Counted from the first letter of the stretch, positions 10,188-21,347 are shown. The stretch: 64,000 nucleotides of DNA from Marinobacter sp. JH2 (GCF_004353225.1 NZ_CP037934.1:1550001-1614000), one strand, 5' to 3'. The notes: generated by a model not told the origin, from the letters alone. Translations and numbers: made by a program.

Positions 10188-10406
10188 ATGGCGAAATCAG
10201 ATGTCATTGAAATGGAAGGCGTTATTCTAGACACCCTTCCTAACACCATGTTCCGCGTTGAGCTGTCGAATGGCCACGTTGTGACCGCACACATCTCAGG
10301 AAAGATGCGCAAGAACTACATCCGCATCCTGACTGGAGACAAGGTCAAGGTAGAGTTGACTCCCTATGACCTGAGCAAGGGCCGCATCGTTTACCGCGCC
10401 CGTTAA
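10188..10406 (+). CDS. infA: Translation initiation factor IF-1
   Basis: The 72-residue IF-1 is a single OB-fold protein that binds the 30S A-site during initiation. It has the canonical sequence [41 protein letters not shown], and GRIVYRAR at the end, and is the exact family length. Its position between bpt and a strong terminator, convergent with clpA, matches the classic aat-infA/clpA arrangement. E. coli has a tRNA-Ser beside infA; I see none here. Confidence 0.98.
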   Translation: MAKSDVIEMEGVILDTLPNTMFRVELSNGHVVTAHISGKMRKNYIRILTGDKVKVELTPYDLSKGRIVYRAR

Positions 10407-10423
10407 TGCTCCAGTGACATCTG

Positions 10424-10451
10424 AAAAGCCCCGCTAATGCGGGGCTTTTTT
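10424..10451. terminator. Bidirectional terminator between infA and clpA
   Basis: AAAAGCCCCGC / GCGGGGCTTTT forms a perfect 11-bp stem with loop TAAT, followed by a T-run on the plus strand and a matching A-run (T-run on the minus strand). It can stop transcription of infA and of clpA, whose stop codon lies 7 nt away. Confidence 0.92.
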
Positions 10452-10457
10452 GTTGCT

Positions 10458-12728
10458 TCAGATGGCTTCTGCCGGTTCATCTTCGTATTCAAAGACAAGT
10501 TCATCGTTCTCAAGCTGGATGAACACATCTCCGCCCTTCTCCGATAACTTTCCGAACAGTATCTGCTCTGCCAAAGGCCGCTTAATCTTATCCTGAATCA
10601 AACGGGCCATCGGCCTGGCACCCATGGTCACATCGTAGCCTTTCTCCGCCAACCAGGACTTGGCAGCCTCATCCACATGCAAGACCACATGCTTCTCATC
10701 CAGCTGCGCCTGCAACTCGGTCAAGAACTTGTCTACCACGTGAGTGATGGTCGCCTTTTGTAGGTCGCCGAACTGAATAATACCATCCAGCCGGTTTCGG
10801 AACTCAGGCGTAAAGGTTTTGCTGATCACTTCCATACCGTCAGTGCTGTGGTCCTGCTCGCTGAAACCAATAGAGCGACGAGCCATGTTTTCAGCACCCG
10901 CGTTGGTGGTCATCACCAGGATCACATGCCGGAAGTCCGCTTTGCGGCCGTTGTTGTCCGTCAGCGTACCGTGATCCATAACCTGTAGCAGCAGGTTAAA
11001 CACTTCGGGATGCGCCTTCTCGATCTCATCCAGCAACAATACACAGTGCGGATGCTTGTTAACGGCTTCCGTCAGCAGACCACCCTGGTCATAACCGACA
11101 TATCCCGGAGGCGCGCCAATCAAACGAGACACTGTGTGACGCTCCATGTATTCAGACATATCAAAGCGGACCAGTTCGATCCCCAGAACCTTGGCCAACT
11201 GTTTGGTCACCTCTGTTTTACCAACACCCGTTGGGCCAGCAAACAGGAAAGCACCTTCAGGCTTCTCTGGCGCCTTCAAGCCTGCACGAGCCAGCTTGAT
11301 AGCGGTCGACAAGGACTCGATAGCAGGATCCTGCCCGAACACCACCATTTTCAGGTTGCGCTCAAGATTGCGCAGAAGATCTTTGTCGTTGGTGGAGACA
11401 TTCTTCGGGGGAATCCGGGCAATGCTGGCTACCACATCCTCGATATCAACCACTTCGACTGACTTCTTACGCTTGTCTTCTGGCTGTAAGCGCTGGCGAG
11501 CACCCGCTTCATCGATCACATCAATGGCTTTGTCTGGCATGTGCCGATCAGTGATGTAACGGTCCGCCAACTCGGCTGCAACCCGCAGCGCCTGATCGGT
11601 ATAGGTCAGGTCATGGTGCTTCTCAAAGCTTGGTTTGAGGCCTTTGAGAATCTGGTAAGTATCCTCAACACTGGGCTCATTGACATCGATCTTCTGAAAA
11701 CGGCGCGCCAACGCACTGTCTTTCTCGAAGATGCCACGGAATTCCTGATACGTGGTTGAACCAATGCAGCGCAACTCACCGGAACTGAGCATTGGCTTGA
11801 GCAGATTGGAGGCATCCATAACCCCACCGGATGCCGAACCCGCACCAATAATGGTGTGAATTTCATCAATGAAAAGAATCGCATGCTCTTGCTTCTTCAA
11901 ATCACTGAGAAGACCTTTCAGGCGTTTTTCGAAATCACCACGGTATTTCGTACCAGCCAACAGAGCGCCCATATCCAAGGAGTAGACCACGGCGTCCGAG
12001 ATGATATCCGGTACTTCGCCGTCAACAATACGTCGGGCCAAACCTTCCGCAATGGCGGTTTTACCCACGCCAGCCTCACCAACCAACAGCGGGTTATTCT
12101 TTCGGCGGCGTGCCAAAATCTGCACCACCCGCTCGACTTCAATTTCTCGGCCAATCAAGGGGTCAATACGCCCTGCACGGGCTTGTTCATTCAGGTTTGC
12201 TGCGTAATTTTCTAAAGGGCGTGCATGGCCACTTTCTTCGCCTACTTCTTCTTCGGAGGCATGATCCGCACCGTCCTGATCCTCAGCACCCTGCACACGC
12301 GAGATGCCATGCGAAACAAAGTTCACCACGTCAATGCGGGCAATGTTCTGTTTCTTGAGAGCATAAACCGCCTGACTTTCCTGCTCACTGAATATCGCAA
12401 CCAGTACGTTCGCACCAGTCACTTCTTTTTTACCCGAAGACTGCACATGGAACACAGCCCGCTGCAGCACTCGCTGGAAGCCAAGTGTCGGTTGGGTTTC
12501 CCGGTCGCCGTCGGTGGACGGAATCAGAGGAGTTGTGGAATCCACAAACTCAATCAATTCATCCTCAAGCTGCTTGAGGTCTGCACCGCACGCTTTCAAC
12601 ACCCCCACTGCCGATTCGTTTTCTAGAAGAGCCAACATCAAATGCTCGACGGTCATGAACTCATGGCGCTTGTCGCGGGCATTTTTGAAGGCTGTATTCA
12701 GCGTAAATTCAAGATCTTTACTCAGCAT
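10458..12728 (-). CDS. clpA: ClpA, unfoldase subunit of ClpAP protease
   Basis: ClpA is the hexameric AAA+ unfoldase that feeds N-degron and other substrates into ClpP. The 756-residue protein has the double N-terminal Clp repeat (1-145), an acidic linker (about 150-170), D1 with Walker A GEAGVGKT (217-224) and Walker B ILFIDEI, and D2 with Walker A GPTGVGKT (498-505) and [13 protein letters not shown]. The length equals that of E. coli ClpA. No clpP is nearby, as expected because it normally lies with clpX-lon. It follows clpS by 18 nt on the same strand. Confidence 0.98.
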   Translation of the reverse strand: MLSKDLEFTLNTAFKNARDKRHEFMTVEHLMLALLENESAVGVLKACGADLKQLEDELIEFVDSTTPLIPSTDGDRETQPTLGFQRVLQRAVFHVQSSGKKEVTGANVLVAIFSEQESQAVYALKKQNIARIDVVNFVSHGISRVQGAEDQDGADHASEEEVGEESGHARPLENYAANLNEQARAGRIDPLIGREIEVERVVQILARRRKNNPLLVGEAGVGKTAIAEGLARRIVDGEVPDIISDAVVYSLDMGALLAGTKYRGDFEKRLKGLLSDLKKQEHAILFIDEIHTIIGAGSASGGVMDASNLLKPMLSSGELRCIGSTTYQEFRGIFEKDSALARRFQKIDVNEPSVEDTYQILKGLKPSFEKHHDLTYTDQALRVAAELADRYITDRHMPDKAIDVIDEAGARQRLQPEDKRKKSVEVVDIEDVVASIARIPPKNVSTNDKDLLRNLERNLKMVVFGQDPAIESLSTAIKLARAGLKAPEKPEGAFLFAGPTGVGKTEVTKQLAKVLGIELVRFDMSEYMERHTVSRLIGAPPGYVGYDQGGLLTEAVNKHPHCVLLLDEIEKAHPEVFNLLLQVMDHGTLTDNNGRKADFRHVILVMTTNAGAENMARRSIGFSEQDHSTDGMEVISKTFTPEFRNRLDGIIQFGDLQKATITHVVDKFLTELQAQLDEKHVVLHVDEAAKSWLAEKGYDVTMGARPMARLIQDKIKRPLAEQILFGKLSEKGGDVFIQLENDELVFEYEDEPAEAI

Positions 12729-12746
12729 GGGCTACCCCTAGGTCTG

Positions 12747-13106
12747 TCAGTCCGCGCGTTCTATCTCGCAAAGCAACGGGTGTTCGCATTCTGAAGAATA
12801 CTGGTTCACCTGCGCCGCTTTCGTTTCTGCGATGTCGCGGGTATATACCCCACATACGGCCTTTCCTTGCGTATGGACGAGCAGCATCACCTGCGTCGCC
12901 TTCTCTTCGTTCATACCGAAGAACGTCATCAACACTTCCACCACAAAATCCATCGGGGTGTAATCATCGTTCAGGAGCAACACCCTAAAGCGGGCGGGAC
13001 GTTTAAGGGCCGGCTTTTCGGGCGCTATACTCACCCCTTCTTGACGCCCGGGCTGATCGTCCTCCCCCTGATTAAATATTAGTAGAGAATTTTCAATTGT
13101 CCGCAT
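12747..13106 (-). CDS. clpS: ClpS, N-degron adaptor for ClpAP
   Basis: ClpS recognises bulky N-terminal residues and delivers such proteins to ClpA. The 119-residue protein has the flexible N-terminal extension needed for ClpA engagement (1-38) and the folded core with [16 protein letters not shown] (N and D residues lining the N-degron pocket), [10 protein letters not shown], and HPLLCEIE at the end. The N-terminus resembles pseudomonad ClpS in length and sequence, which supports this start. It is likely cotranscribed with clpA and diverges from cspD across a 345-bp gap. Confidence 0.97.
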   Translation of the reverse strand: MRTIENSLLIFNQGEDDQPGRQEGVSIAPEKPALKRPARFRVLLLNDDYTPMDFVVEVLMTFFGMNEEKATQVMLLVHTQGKAVCGVYTRDIAETKAAQVNQYSSECEHPLLCEIERAD

Positions 13107-13451
13107 GGTTCTATGTACCGATTATTCGGATGGCTATCTTAATGTGGTTACCCGGTCAGACATTTTCAAGGCAAGCGCCTATTCAAGCACGGGTTCTCTA
13201 ACTCTACGAGCATGATACCGATTCCATACCCTGATGAAACACTTATTCAATCAGCTGTGATCCTTGACTCAGAAACATGATTGGTCGACAGTTAACATCT
13301 TATGTAATTTAATGTAACAATTTGAAGCGGAAATGTATCAGCATCATTATTAGCCGGGGAGGCAAGTCCCGGCCGGCATTGAGTACCTGCTGGTGGCGAC
13401 AAAAAACGCTCCAACAATAAAAGAGACAGCTAAGGGACGGGGGAGTTCATC
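13107..13451. promoter_or_regulatory. Divergent clpS/cspD control region
   Basis: These 345 bp hold no convincing gene. An AT-rich core with TTATGTAATTTAATGTAACA (13299-13318) is the likeliest promoter area for cspD, which would leave a leader of roughly 120 nt, as is common for cold-shock-type genes. A stem GCCGGG/CCCGGC (13353-13373, 9-nt loop) lies inside that leader. A GGGGGAG ribosome site precedes the cspD ATG. Confidence 0.5.
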
Positions 13452-13709
13452 ATGCCAAGGGGCAAGGTTAAGTGGTTCAACAACGCCAAGGGATACGGTT
13501 TCATCATAGAAGATGGCTGCAGCGACGATTTATTCGCGCACTTTTCTTCCGTTCAGATCGATGGCTACAAAACCCTTAAGGCTGGCCAAGCCGTCACATT
13601 TGATAAAAAACCAAGTGACAAAGGTGTTCATGCAGTAAACATCGTGCCAGATGTCGCCGCTAGCGATACGACACCCGCTCAGCACGACGTCCGAGCCGCA
13701 AACGCCTGA
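13452..13709 (+). CDS. cspD: Cold-shock-domain protein, CspD-like
   Basis: This 85-residue nucleic-acid-binding protein carries one cold-shock domain (residues 1-67) with WFNNAKGYGFI (RNP1 KGYGFI) and DLFAHFS in the RNP2 position, plus a short Ala-rich tail. In E. coli, CspD is induced in stationary phase rather than by cold and slows DNA replication. The assignment to CspD rests on the DLFAHF variant and on its place opposite clpS, where cspD sits in many gammaproteobacteria. Confidence 0.9.
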   Translation: MPRGKVKWFNNAKGYGFIIEDGCSDDLFAHFSSVQIDGYKTLKAGQAVTFDKKPSDKGVHAVNIVPDVAASDTTPAQHDVRAANA

Positions 13710-13735
13710 GCCAAACCCGGGCCAGCGCATCCGCT

Positions 13736-13780
13736 TCCCTGCCGGCATTTGCCGGAGGGAGCCAAGCCCCCTCCTTTTTT
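13736..13780 (+). terminator. Terminator after cspD with an overlapping alternative hairpin
   Basis: GGAGGG (13754-13759) pairs with CCCTCC (13769-13774), directly followed by T6 (13775-13780): an intrinsic terminator. The same GGAGGG is also part of an upstream stem, TCCCT-G-CCGGC / GCCGG-AGGGA (13736-13760, loop ATTT, one bulged G). The two stems cannot form together. Confidence 0.7.
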
Positions 13781-13843
13781 CGTAGCCTCCATTACAGTAG
13801 GCTTGTCAGCCCTAGCCCACCCGCAACTGACAGGAACCTGTGA

Positions 13844-14485
13844 ATGGCGGACATCATCCTGTTTAACAAACCGTTTCAGGTTCTCAGCCAATTCACGGAC
13901 GAACGGCTTGAAAATCCTCGGTCAACGCTCGCAGAGTGGATTAAGAAACCGGGTTTTTACGCGGCTGGACGGCTGGACTACGATTCCGAAGGGCTACTTC
14001 TTCTGACTGATCACGGCCCACTGCAGCACCGAATTGCCTCGCCACGCAACAAAATACCCAAAACCTATTGGGCTCAAGTGGAGGGTAATGTAACGGCCGA
14101 CGCAATTGATCAACTATCCCGAGGTGTCAACCTGAAAGACGGTCCAACCCGCGCAGCAAAAGTCCGAAAAATGAATGCACCGGATCTATGGCCGCGTACC
14201 CCACCCGTGCGGCATCGGGAAACCGTTCCCACGAGCTGGATTGAACTGACCATCAGTGAAGGTCGCAACCGGCAAGTACGTAGAATGACAGCAGCCGTTG
14301 GTTACCCTACCCTGAGATTGATACGTTACCGAATCGGCGACTGGACGCTCGACACGCTGCAGCCAGGTGAATTTCGAATAGAACACGTGCACCTTCCCGA
14401 TGCCCCAACGGCTCCTACCGGGCAGGCGCGCCGGCCACGCTCATCAAAAGCGCGCCGTCCCAATAGGAGAACCGCCTCAAAATGA
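13844..14485 (+). CDS. rluE: 23S rRNA pseudouridine synthase, RluE type
   Basis: RluE makes pseudouridine 2457 in 23S rRNA in E. coli. The 213-residue product belongs to the RsuA/RluB/E/F branch: LFNKPFQVLSQFTD (6-19), the catalytic-loop motif AAGRLDYDSEGLLLLT (about 40-55, with the conserved Asp after RL), the KTYWAQVEG strand, and ISEGRNRQVRRMTAAVG near 146. There is no N-terminal S4 domain, as expected for RluE. The basic tail (RRPRSSKARRPNRR) is probably for RNA contact. It overlaps the NUDIX gene by 4 nt. Confidence 0.9.
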   Translation: MADIILFNKPFQVLSQFTDERLENPRSTLAEWIKKPGFYAAGRLDYDSEGLLLLTDHGPLQHRIASPRNKIPKTYWAQVEGNVTADAIDQLSRGVNLKDGPTRAAKVRKMNAPDLWPRTPPVRHRETVPTSWIELTISEGRNRQVRRMTAAVGYPTLRLIRYRIGDWTLDTLQPGEFRIEHVHLPDAPTAPTGQARRPRSSKARRPNRRTASK

Positions 14486-14931
14486 CTTGGAAGCCTCATG
14501 CAACCGTTGCCGTAATCGCCGAAGATGATGACGGTCGTTTCTTATTGGTAGAAGAACTCAGTAACGGCCAGGTCGTTTTTAATCAACCGGCTGGACACAT
14601 TGAAGAAGACGAATTGATCCTCGATGCGGCGTGCAGGGAAACACTGGAAGAAACAGGCTGGGAAGTTGAGCCTCGCTACTTTCTCGGCATTTACACCTAT
14701 AAAGCCCCGGCTAACGGCGTCACGTACCACCGTTTTTGCTACGCAGCCAAACCGATTCGAAAGATCACAGACGAACTGGACAATGGCATCATCGCCCCGC
14801 ATTGGTTGACGATAGATGAGATTCGAGGGCTCGGAAGTAAATTACGCAGTCCTTTGGTGCTGCAATGCATCGAGGATTACCGAAACGGTCGCCAATTCCC
14901 CCTTGAAGTCGTCATCGACGGACAGACGTAA
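14482..14931 (+). CDS. nudJ: NUDIX phosphohydrolase, NudJ-like
   Basis: This 149-residue NUDIX enzyme has the Nudix box spread over residues about 34-57 (GHIEEDE...ACRETLEETGWEV: the REXXEE element is RETLEE). NudJ in E. coli hydrolyses nucleoside tri- and diphosphates and a thiamine precursor pyrophosphate. The NudJ name is supported by length, by the opening WKPHATVAVIAE and by its position between rluE and mnmA, the same neighbourhood as in E. coli. The ATG overlaps the rluE stop. Confidence 0.88.
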   Translation: MTWKPHATVAVIAEDDDGRFLLVEELSNGQVVFNQPAGHIEEDELILDAACRETLEETGWEVEPRYFLGIYTYKAPANGVTYHRFCYAAKPIRKITDELDNGIIAPHWLTIDEIRGLGSKLRSPLVLQCIEDYRNGRQFPLEVVIDGQT

Positions 14932-14982
14932 CCCTCACAAGATGGTAAAATCGCCGCTTTCTAACCGGTTATCAATAGGCCC

Positions 14983-16161
14983 ATGACTTCCAATCCTGAT
15001 TCCAAAGCCCCAGAAAACACCCGCGTCATCGTTGGCATGTCCGGCGGTGTAGATTCCTCGGTTGCCGCTTGGTTATTGAAAGACCAGGGGTACCAGGTGG
15101 AAGGCCTGTTCATGAAGAACTGGGACGAAGATGACGGAACAGAATACTGCACCGCCATGACCGATCTGGCGGACGCGCAAGCTGTAGCCGATGCCATTGC
15201 CATCAAATTGCATACCGCCAGTTTTGCAGCGGAATACTGGGATCGAGTCTTCGAACACTTTTTATCCGAATACAGCGCCGGCCGCACGCCCAACCCCGAC
15301 ATTTTGTGTAACAAGGAAGTGAAATTCCGCGCCTTTTTAGATTACGCCGTGACCCTTGGCGCAGACTACATTGCAACGGGACACTATACCCGCCAGCGCC
15401 CATTGAACGATGGCAGCGGCATGGCTGAACTGCTCAAAGGGCTGGATCCGAACAAAGACCAAAGCTATTTTCTGCACGCTGTCTCTGGCGATCGCATTGC
15501 CCGCACCCTGTTCCCGGTCGGTGAACTGGAAAAACCAGAAGTGCGCCGTATTGCGGAAGAGCAAGGGTTTATCACCCACAACAAAAAAGATTCCACCGGC
15601 ATCTGTTTTATCGGCGAGCGCAAATTCACCGATTTTTTGAAACAGTATCTGCCTGCCCAACCCGGCACCATTGAAACCCCGGATGGCGAAGTGATTGGCA
15701 AACATCAGGGCTTGATGTACCACACCATTGGTCAGCGTCAGGGTTTGGGAATCGGTGGCTTGGCCAAATACGGCGACGACCCGTGGTACGTAGCCGAGAA
15801 GGACTTAAGCCGAAATGTACTAATAGCCGTACAAGGCAAACACCACCCGCTGCTATTCTCGCGCGGACTTGTGTCCGGTCCAATTGACTGGATTGCCGGC
15901 AAAGCGCCTTCCCCGCAATTCCGCTGCAGGGCAAAAACCCGGTATCGTCAACCGGATCAGGATTGCGAGGTCACCGTCATCGAGGGCGGCGTAAAAGTCG
16001 TATTCGATGATGCTCAACGAGCAGTCACACCCGGCCAGTCGGTGGTGTTTTACATCGACGACGTGTGTCTCGGCGGTGGCGTTATTGAGGAAACCTGGCG
16101 CGATAATGAAGCGTTTCCCTCACGCCTAAACCAAGAGAACTCAGCCGAGGCGCGTTCATGA
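14983..16161 (+). CDS. mnmA: tRNA-specific 2-thiouridylase
   Basis: MnmA puts sulfur on wobble uridine 34 of tRNA Lys, Glu and Gln, receiving it through the Tus relay (tusA is at 33.4 kb). The 392-residue protein has the PP-loop [15 protein letters not shown] (18-32), the first catalytic Cys in [14 protein letters not shown] (about 110) and the second in [13 protein letters not shown] (about 207). It overlaps hflD by ATGA, the conserved mnmA-hflD-purB order. Confidence 0.97.
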   Translation: MTSNPDSKAPENTRVIVGMSGGVDSSVAAWLLKDQGYQVEGLFMKNWDEDDGTEYCTAMTDLADAQAVADAIAIKLHTASFAAEYWDRVFEHFLSEYSAGRTPNPDILCNKEVKFRAFLDYAVTLGADYIATGHYTRQRPLNDGSGMAELLKGLDPNKDQSYFLHAVSGDRIARTLFPVGELEKPEVRRIAEEQGFITHNKKDSTGICFIGERKFTDFLKQYLPAQPGTIETPDGEVIGKHQGLMYHTIGQRQGLGIGGLAKYGDDPWYVAEKDLSRNVLIAVQGKHHPLLFSRGLVSGPIDWIAGKAPSPQFRCRAKTRYRQPDQDCEVTVIEGGVKVVFDDAQRAVTPGQSVVFYIDDVCLGGGVIEETWRDNEAFPSRLNQENSAEARS

Positions 16162-16778
16162 GCCGTACCTTGCACGACCAGACACTGGCCTTGGCCGGAT
16201 TGTTTCAGGCAGCTTCTTTGGTTCAACAAATTGCTCATAAAGGAACTTGCAACGAAGAGAGCTTGGAAACCTCGCTGCGTTCGCTATTCGCCACGGACCC
16301 GGCGTCGACTCTCGACGTTTATGGTGGCGAGTTATCCGATATACAGGAAGGTCTGAAAGCCCTGTCCACCTCGCTGGCTCAACAAAGCGGCACCCAAGAT
16401 GTCGAGACACTTCGCTATGTTCTGAACTTGGTGCAACTGGAATCCAAGCTCAAAAGCAGTCCGGACATCCTTGACGTGATCGGCAGCCGCATAGAGCAAG
16501 CTCGCCACACCGCTAGCCATTTCGGATACAACCATAGCAATCTGATTGGCAACCTGGCTTCGATCTACACCGATACCATCAGTACCTTCCGTTTGCGCAT
16601 CCAGGTCAGCGGCAATCCGCAAGTCCTGCAGCAAGATGAGAACGCTGCCAAAGTCCGCGCCCTGCTCCTTGCTGGCATTCGCTCCGCTGTGCTTTGGCGA
16701 CAATGCGGCGGCCGCCGCTGGCAACTGATTTTTGCTCGTAAAAAAGTGATCAACCACGCCCGCGAGTTGTTGCGCTGA
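16158..16778 (+). CDS. hflD: HflD, lysogeny/high-frequency regulator homologue
   Basis: The 206-residue, largely helical protein begins with [22 protein letters not shown], the typical HflD opening. In E. coli, HflD is a peripheral membrane protein that antagonises phage lambda CII; its housekeeping role is not clear. Assignment rests on that N-terminal sequence, the [16 protein letters not shown] segment, and the invariant placement between mnmA (4-nt overlap) and purB (75-nt gap). Confidence 0.93.
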   Translation: MSRTLHDQTLALAGLFQAASLVQQIAHKGTCNEESLETSLRSLFATDPASTLDVYGGELSDIQEGLKALSTSLAQQSGTQDVETLRYVLNLVQLESKLKSSPDILDVIGSRIEQARHTASHFGYNHSNLIGNLASIYTDTISTFRLRIQVSGNPQVLQQDENAAKVRALLLAGIRSAVLWRQCGGRRWQLIFARKKVINHARELLR

Positions 16779-16838
16779 TTCGCAACGCGGGCTGGTGTAT
16801 CATAACGACCCTAATTTTCTTATCCGATTCTTTGATGA

Positions 16839-18221
<1,383 letters not shown>

Positions 18222-18236
18222 ATCTGGAGCAGTACC

Positions 18237-19388
18237 ATGGACATGCTTGGCGGACTGACAGCCACTGAATTTCTGCGCGACTACTGGCAGAAGAAACCAC
18301 TTGTCATCCGTCAGGCATTTCCCGGCTTTCAATGCCCGGTCAGCCCGGACGAACTGGCTGGCCTAGCCTGTGAAGAAGCGGTGGAATCTCGTATCGTTAT
18401 TGAAAGCGAGGCCGGTAAGCCTTGGCAATTGCATAACGGCCCATTTACACCAGAACGGTTCAGCACACTACCTGAACAAGATTGGACGCTGCTGGTGCAA
18501 GGCTTGGATCACTGGGTTCCGGAAATATCCGATTTGCTGGAAGCCTTCCGCTTCGTCCCTAACTGGCGGCTTGATGACATCATGGCCAGCTATGCGCCCA
18601 AAGGCGGTAGCGTTGGGCCTCATTACGATCAGTACGATGTTTTCCTACTGCAGGCCGAAGGCCATCGGCGCTGGACCTTTGGCGGCCATTGCGACCACAC
18701 CTCCCCCAGAGTTGATGGCACACCGTTGAGAATTCTCAGCAGCTGGGACGGCGAAGAAACCGTCACACTGGCGCCGGGCGACATGCTCTATCTTCCGCCC
18801 GGAGTCGGCCACCACGGTGTTGCTGAAGACGAATGCATCACCTTGTCGATCGGCTTTAGAGCGCCCACAATCGATGACTTGCTGACCGGCTTTACTGACT
18901 TCCTGTGCAATCAGGAAAAAGCCGCTAAGCACCTCGGTGACCCCGACCTAAAAGTTCAGGACAATCCCGGCACTATTTCTCCAGACGTGATTGATCGCCT
19001 GGATCAAGTGATTCGCGAACAAGTCAGCGACCGGCGCAAGCTGGCTCTTTGGTTTGGTCAATACACGACGGCACCGAAAAGCCTCGATATCGTCGTGCCC
19101 GCAGAAGAGCCGGCTGCGCCTGAAGATTTAGCTGCTGCCATCGAAGCCGGCGAGCAATTACGCTGGAACGAAGGTTCTCGTTTTGCCTATCACGAATTTG
19201 AAGGCGAAACCGCCCTGTTCGTAGACGGCGAACAATATTTACTGAGAGGTGATGCTCAACCGATCGCACTTCTTTTGTGCTCAGGTGCCCGCATCGATCC
19301 ATCCAAGCTGGCATACTTTGCTCAGGATGAAGCGCTCATGGGCCTGCTAACCACGCTTTATAATCAAGGCTCTGTGTACTTCGAGTAA
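18237..19388 (+). CDS. roxA: Ribosomal protein L16 arginine hydroxylase (JmjC/cupin dioxygenase)
   Basis: RoxA (YcfD) is a 2-oxoglutarate/Fe(II) oxygenase that hydroxylates an arginine of ribosomal protein L16. The 383-residue protein shows the iron ligands HYDQYD (HxD, about 125-127) and the distal His in GVGHHGVAE, within a JmjC fold, then a C-terminal winged-helix-like part. The opening FLRDYWQKKPLVIRQAF is typical of the family. It sits 15 nt after purB and 3 nt before the acetyltransferase gene, so the three probably share a transcript. Confidence 0.93.
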   Translation: MDMLGGLTATEFLRDYWQKKPLVIRQAFPGFQCPVSPDELAGLACEEAVESRIVIESEAGKPWQLHNGPFTPERFSTLPEQDWTLLVQGLDHWVPEISDLLEAFRFVPNWRLDDIMASYAPKGGSVGPHYDQYDVFLLQAEGHRRWTFGGHCDHTSPRVDGTPLRILSSWDGEETVTLAPGDMLYLPPGVGHHGVAEDECITLSIGFRAPTIDDLLTGFTDFLCNQEKAAKHLGDPDLKVQDNPGTISPDVIDRLDQVIREQVSDRRKLALWFGQYTTAPKSLDIVVPAEEPAAPEDLAAAIEAGEQLRWNEGSRFAYHEFEGETALFVDGEQYLLRGDAQPIALLLCSGARIDPSKLAYFAQDEALMGLLTTLYNQGSVYFE

Positions 19389-19391
19389 GCA

Positions 19392-20357
19392 ATGACTCCG
19401 AGATTCCGAAAATACAGCTGGCAACTGGCCCCACGCTCCATTCGCGATATCCGTCAACGGGTGTTTGTCGACGAACAGCAAGTGCCAGCGGAATTAGAGT
19501 GGGACGACACAGACGAAATAGCCGATCACTACCTGGCCGTCGATTCAAACAATCAGCCCATGGCTACCGCGCGCTTGTTCTCCGCCTTGGAAGAAACCGG
19601 CTACATCGGACGCATGGCTGTGCTTCCGGAATATCGCGGGCGCGGCATGGGCGAAGCTCTGATACAACACCTGTTGAAAGAATCTTCCGGGCGCTACCAC
19701 GAGCTCAGGCTTTCGGCTCAACAACACGCTATCGGCTTCTACCAACGCAGCGGCTTTCATGTTTGCTCATCCCCCTATGACGATGCGGGCATTCCTCATC
19801 TGGATATGCGCTGCCTAGCACCAGGGCTAGCTCATCAGGGGCTCAGTCAACGCTCACAACCGTTAATTTTAGGCGTAGACAACGAAAGTTGGCTGTTCGA
19901 TCACGAAACCGCGTTTCTCGGGCTGTTGGACTCTATGGTGGGCCAGACAAGACAGCGGTTATGGATTTATGATCGCTTACTGGATCATGATCGCTACGAC
20001 CGCCATCAACTGCGCGAATTAATCTCCGCCGTTGCCCGCCAGCATCGCCTGAGTGATGTTCGCATTCTGATCCACGACGACAAACCCTTGGTTCAGAAGC
20101 GGCATCGTTTGATCGAGCTGATGCGCCGAATACCCAGCCGTATCGAACTTCGTGTCATCAGCGACGATTATCCGCAGGATGACCAGCCCTTCGTCATGGC
20201 GGATCGTGACGGCCTGCTCTGCCGCCACGACTTCAACAAACCGGAAGGATTCGCTAACTTTAACGCTGGCCGGCGGCTAAAACTCAAGGAAGAAAGATTT
20301 CAGCGCATGTGGGACACCGCCCAAGCATCGCTGGAATTGCGCGAACTACCGATCTGA
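19392..20357 (+). CDS. GNAT acetyltransferase fused to a second, phospholipase-D-like domain of unknown role
   Basis: The 321-residue protein has two parts. Residues about 1-140 form a GNAT domain with the acetyl-CoA loop GRMAVLPEYRGRGMGEALI (RGRGMG) and the later GFYQRSGFHV. Residues about 155-321 form a separate domain (ILGVDNESWLFDH, LWIYDRLLDHDRYDR, VRILIHDD, FADFN-like end) that I know only as a DUF found alone or fused to GNAT in gammaproteobacteria. The substrate is unknown. The start is only 3 nt after roxA. The 3' end overlaps the convergent LysR gene by 12 nt. Confidence 0.85.
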   Translation: MTPRFRKYSWQLAPRSIRDIRQRVFVDEQQVPAELEWDDTDEIADHYLAVDSNNQPMATARLFSALEETGYIGRMAVLPEYRGRGMGEALIQHLLKESSGRYHELRLSAQQHAIGFYQRSGFHVCSSPYDDAGIPHLDMRCLAPGLAHQGLSQRSQPLILGVDNESWLFDHETAFLGLLDSMVGQTRQRLWIYDRLLDHDRYDRHQLRELISAVARQHRLSDVRILIHDDKPLVQKRHRLIELMRRIPSRIELRVISDDYPQDDQPFVMADRDGLLCRHDFNKPEGFANFNAGRRLKLKEERFQRMWDTAQASLELRELPI

Positions 20358-21347
20358 CCCAAGCGCCTGAGGCGATTCAAACTGAGCACCGAAAGGCGCA
20401 AATTCGTCGTCCACTTCTTCAGCCACTTCTGCGACCAACTTTCTCAGCCATTGATGGTCCGAGTTATGCTGCAACAACGGGCTCCACGCCATTTTGAGCT
20501 CAAATGGAGGAATTTCAAACGGCGGCACCTTAACCACAAGGTTTGAATTATCTTTTTGTAGCCAGGCCGCTCTTGACGGCAAGGTTGCTATCAAGTCGTG
20601 CTGTTCAGCCAACAACATTGCTACCTGATAGTGGCGTGTGAACACCGAGATCTGGCGTTTACGCCCCATCAACCCCAAGGCTTCATCCACCCAGCCCAAA
20701 CGCTGCACATCCTTCGGGTTAACCCCGACTCCCACACCAAAGCCGGTTTTACTAACCCAGATATGGCTCGCGTCCAGATAGGTATCCAGAGTGAAGGGTT
20801 CCACCAGAACCGGATTATGGGCATTCATCAAACAGGCGAAGTATTCCGTCCAAAGCGTTTTCTGGTGAAACGATTGTGGAATCTTGTCGAACCGGTTAAT
20901 GGCCATATCCAAGCGACCCTGCTCCACGTCCAGAAAGCTGACGTCACTCGGCGTCAGCACATCCAGCGTAACGTGCGGTGCTTCTTGTCGAATACGACGC
21001 AACACCCGAGGCATGAGGCAGGATTCCGCATAGTCACTAGCCATAATCCGGAACACCCGTTGACTGTTCTCTGCGGCAAAAGGCGTTTTTTCCTGAACCG
21101 CCTGTTCAATGTTCGAAAGAATTGAACGCACCAGCGGCTGCAATTCTTGCGCTCGCTCTGTGGCGGTCATCCCCTCGCTGGTACGCACCAGAATAGGGTC
21201 TCCGAAAAGATCCCTGAGCCGCCTCAAACCATTACTCATGGCCGGTTGGGTAATCCCCAGATGGTTGGCGGCTTTGGTTACGTTCCGCTCCCGCAGCAAT
21301 ACATCGAGGAAAACCAGCAAATTAAGATCCACACGGGAAATATCCAT
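20346..21347 (-). CDS. LysR-family transcriptional regulator
   Basis: The 333-residue regulator has an N-terminal winged helix (VDLNLLVFLDVLLRERNVTKAANHLGITQPAMSNGLRRLRDLFGDPILVR, about 6-55) and a LysR substrate-binding domain after residue 90. The helix-turn-helix variant groups it with NodD/LeuO-like members rather than CysB-like ones. I start at 21347 because AAGGTG lies 7 nt upstream; an in-frame ATG at 21398 is weaker. The ligand and targets are unknown. Its divergent neighbour at 21578 and the inverted repeat at 21421-21453 are candidates for control. Confidence 0.9.
   Translation of the reverse strand: MDISRVDLNLLVFLDVLLRERNVTKAANHLGITQPAMSNGLRRLRDLFGDPILVRTSEGMTATERAQELQPLVRSILSNIEQAVQEKTPFAAENSQRVFRIMASDYAESCLMPRVLRRIRQEAPHVTLDVLTPSDVSFLDVEQGRLDMAINRFDKIPQSFHQKTLWTEYFACLMNAHNPVLVEPFTLDTYLDASHIWVSKTGFGVGVGVNPKDVQRLGWVDEALGLMGRKRQISVFTRHYQVAMLLAEQHDLIATLPSRAAWLQKDNSNLVVKVPPFEIPPFELKMAWSPLLQHNSDHQWLRKLVAEVAEEVDDEFAPFGAQFESPQALGSDR

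Noticed and set aside
10107..10500. Possible tRNA gene beside infA, as in E. coli
   Set aside because: No cloverleaf or CCA-type arrangement is visible; the space is filled by infA, a terminator and clpA.
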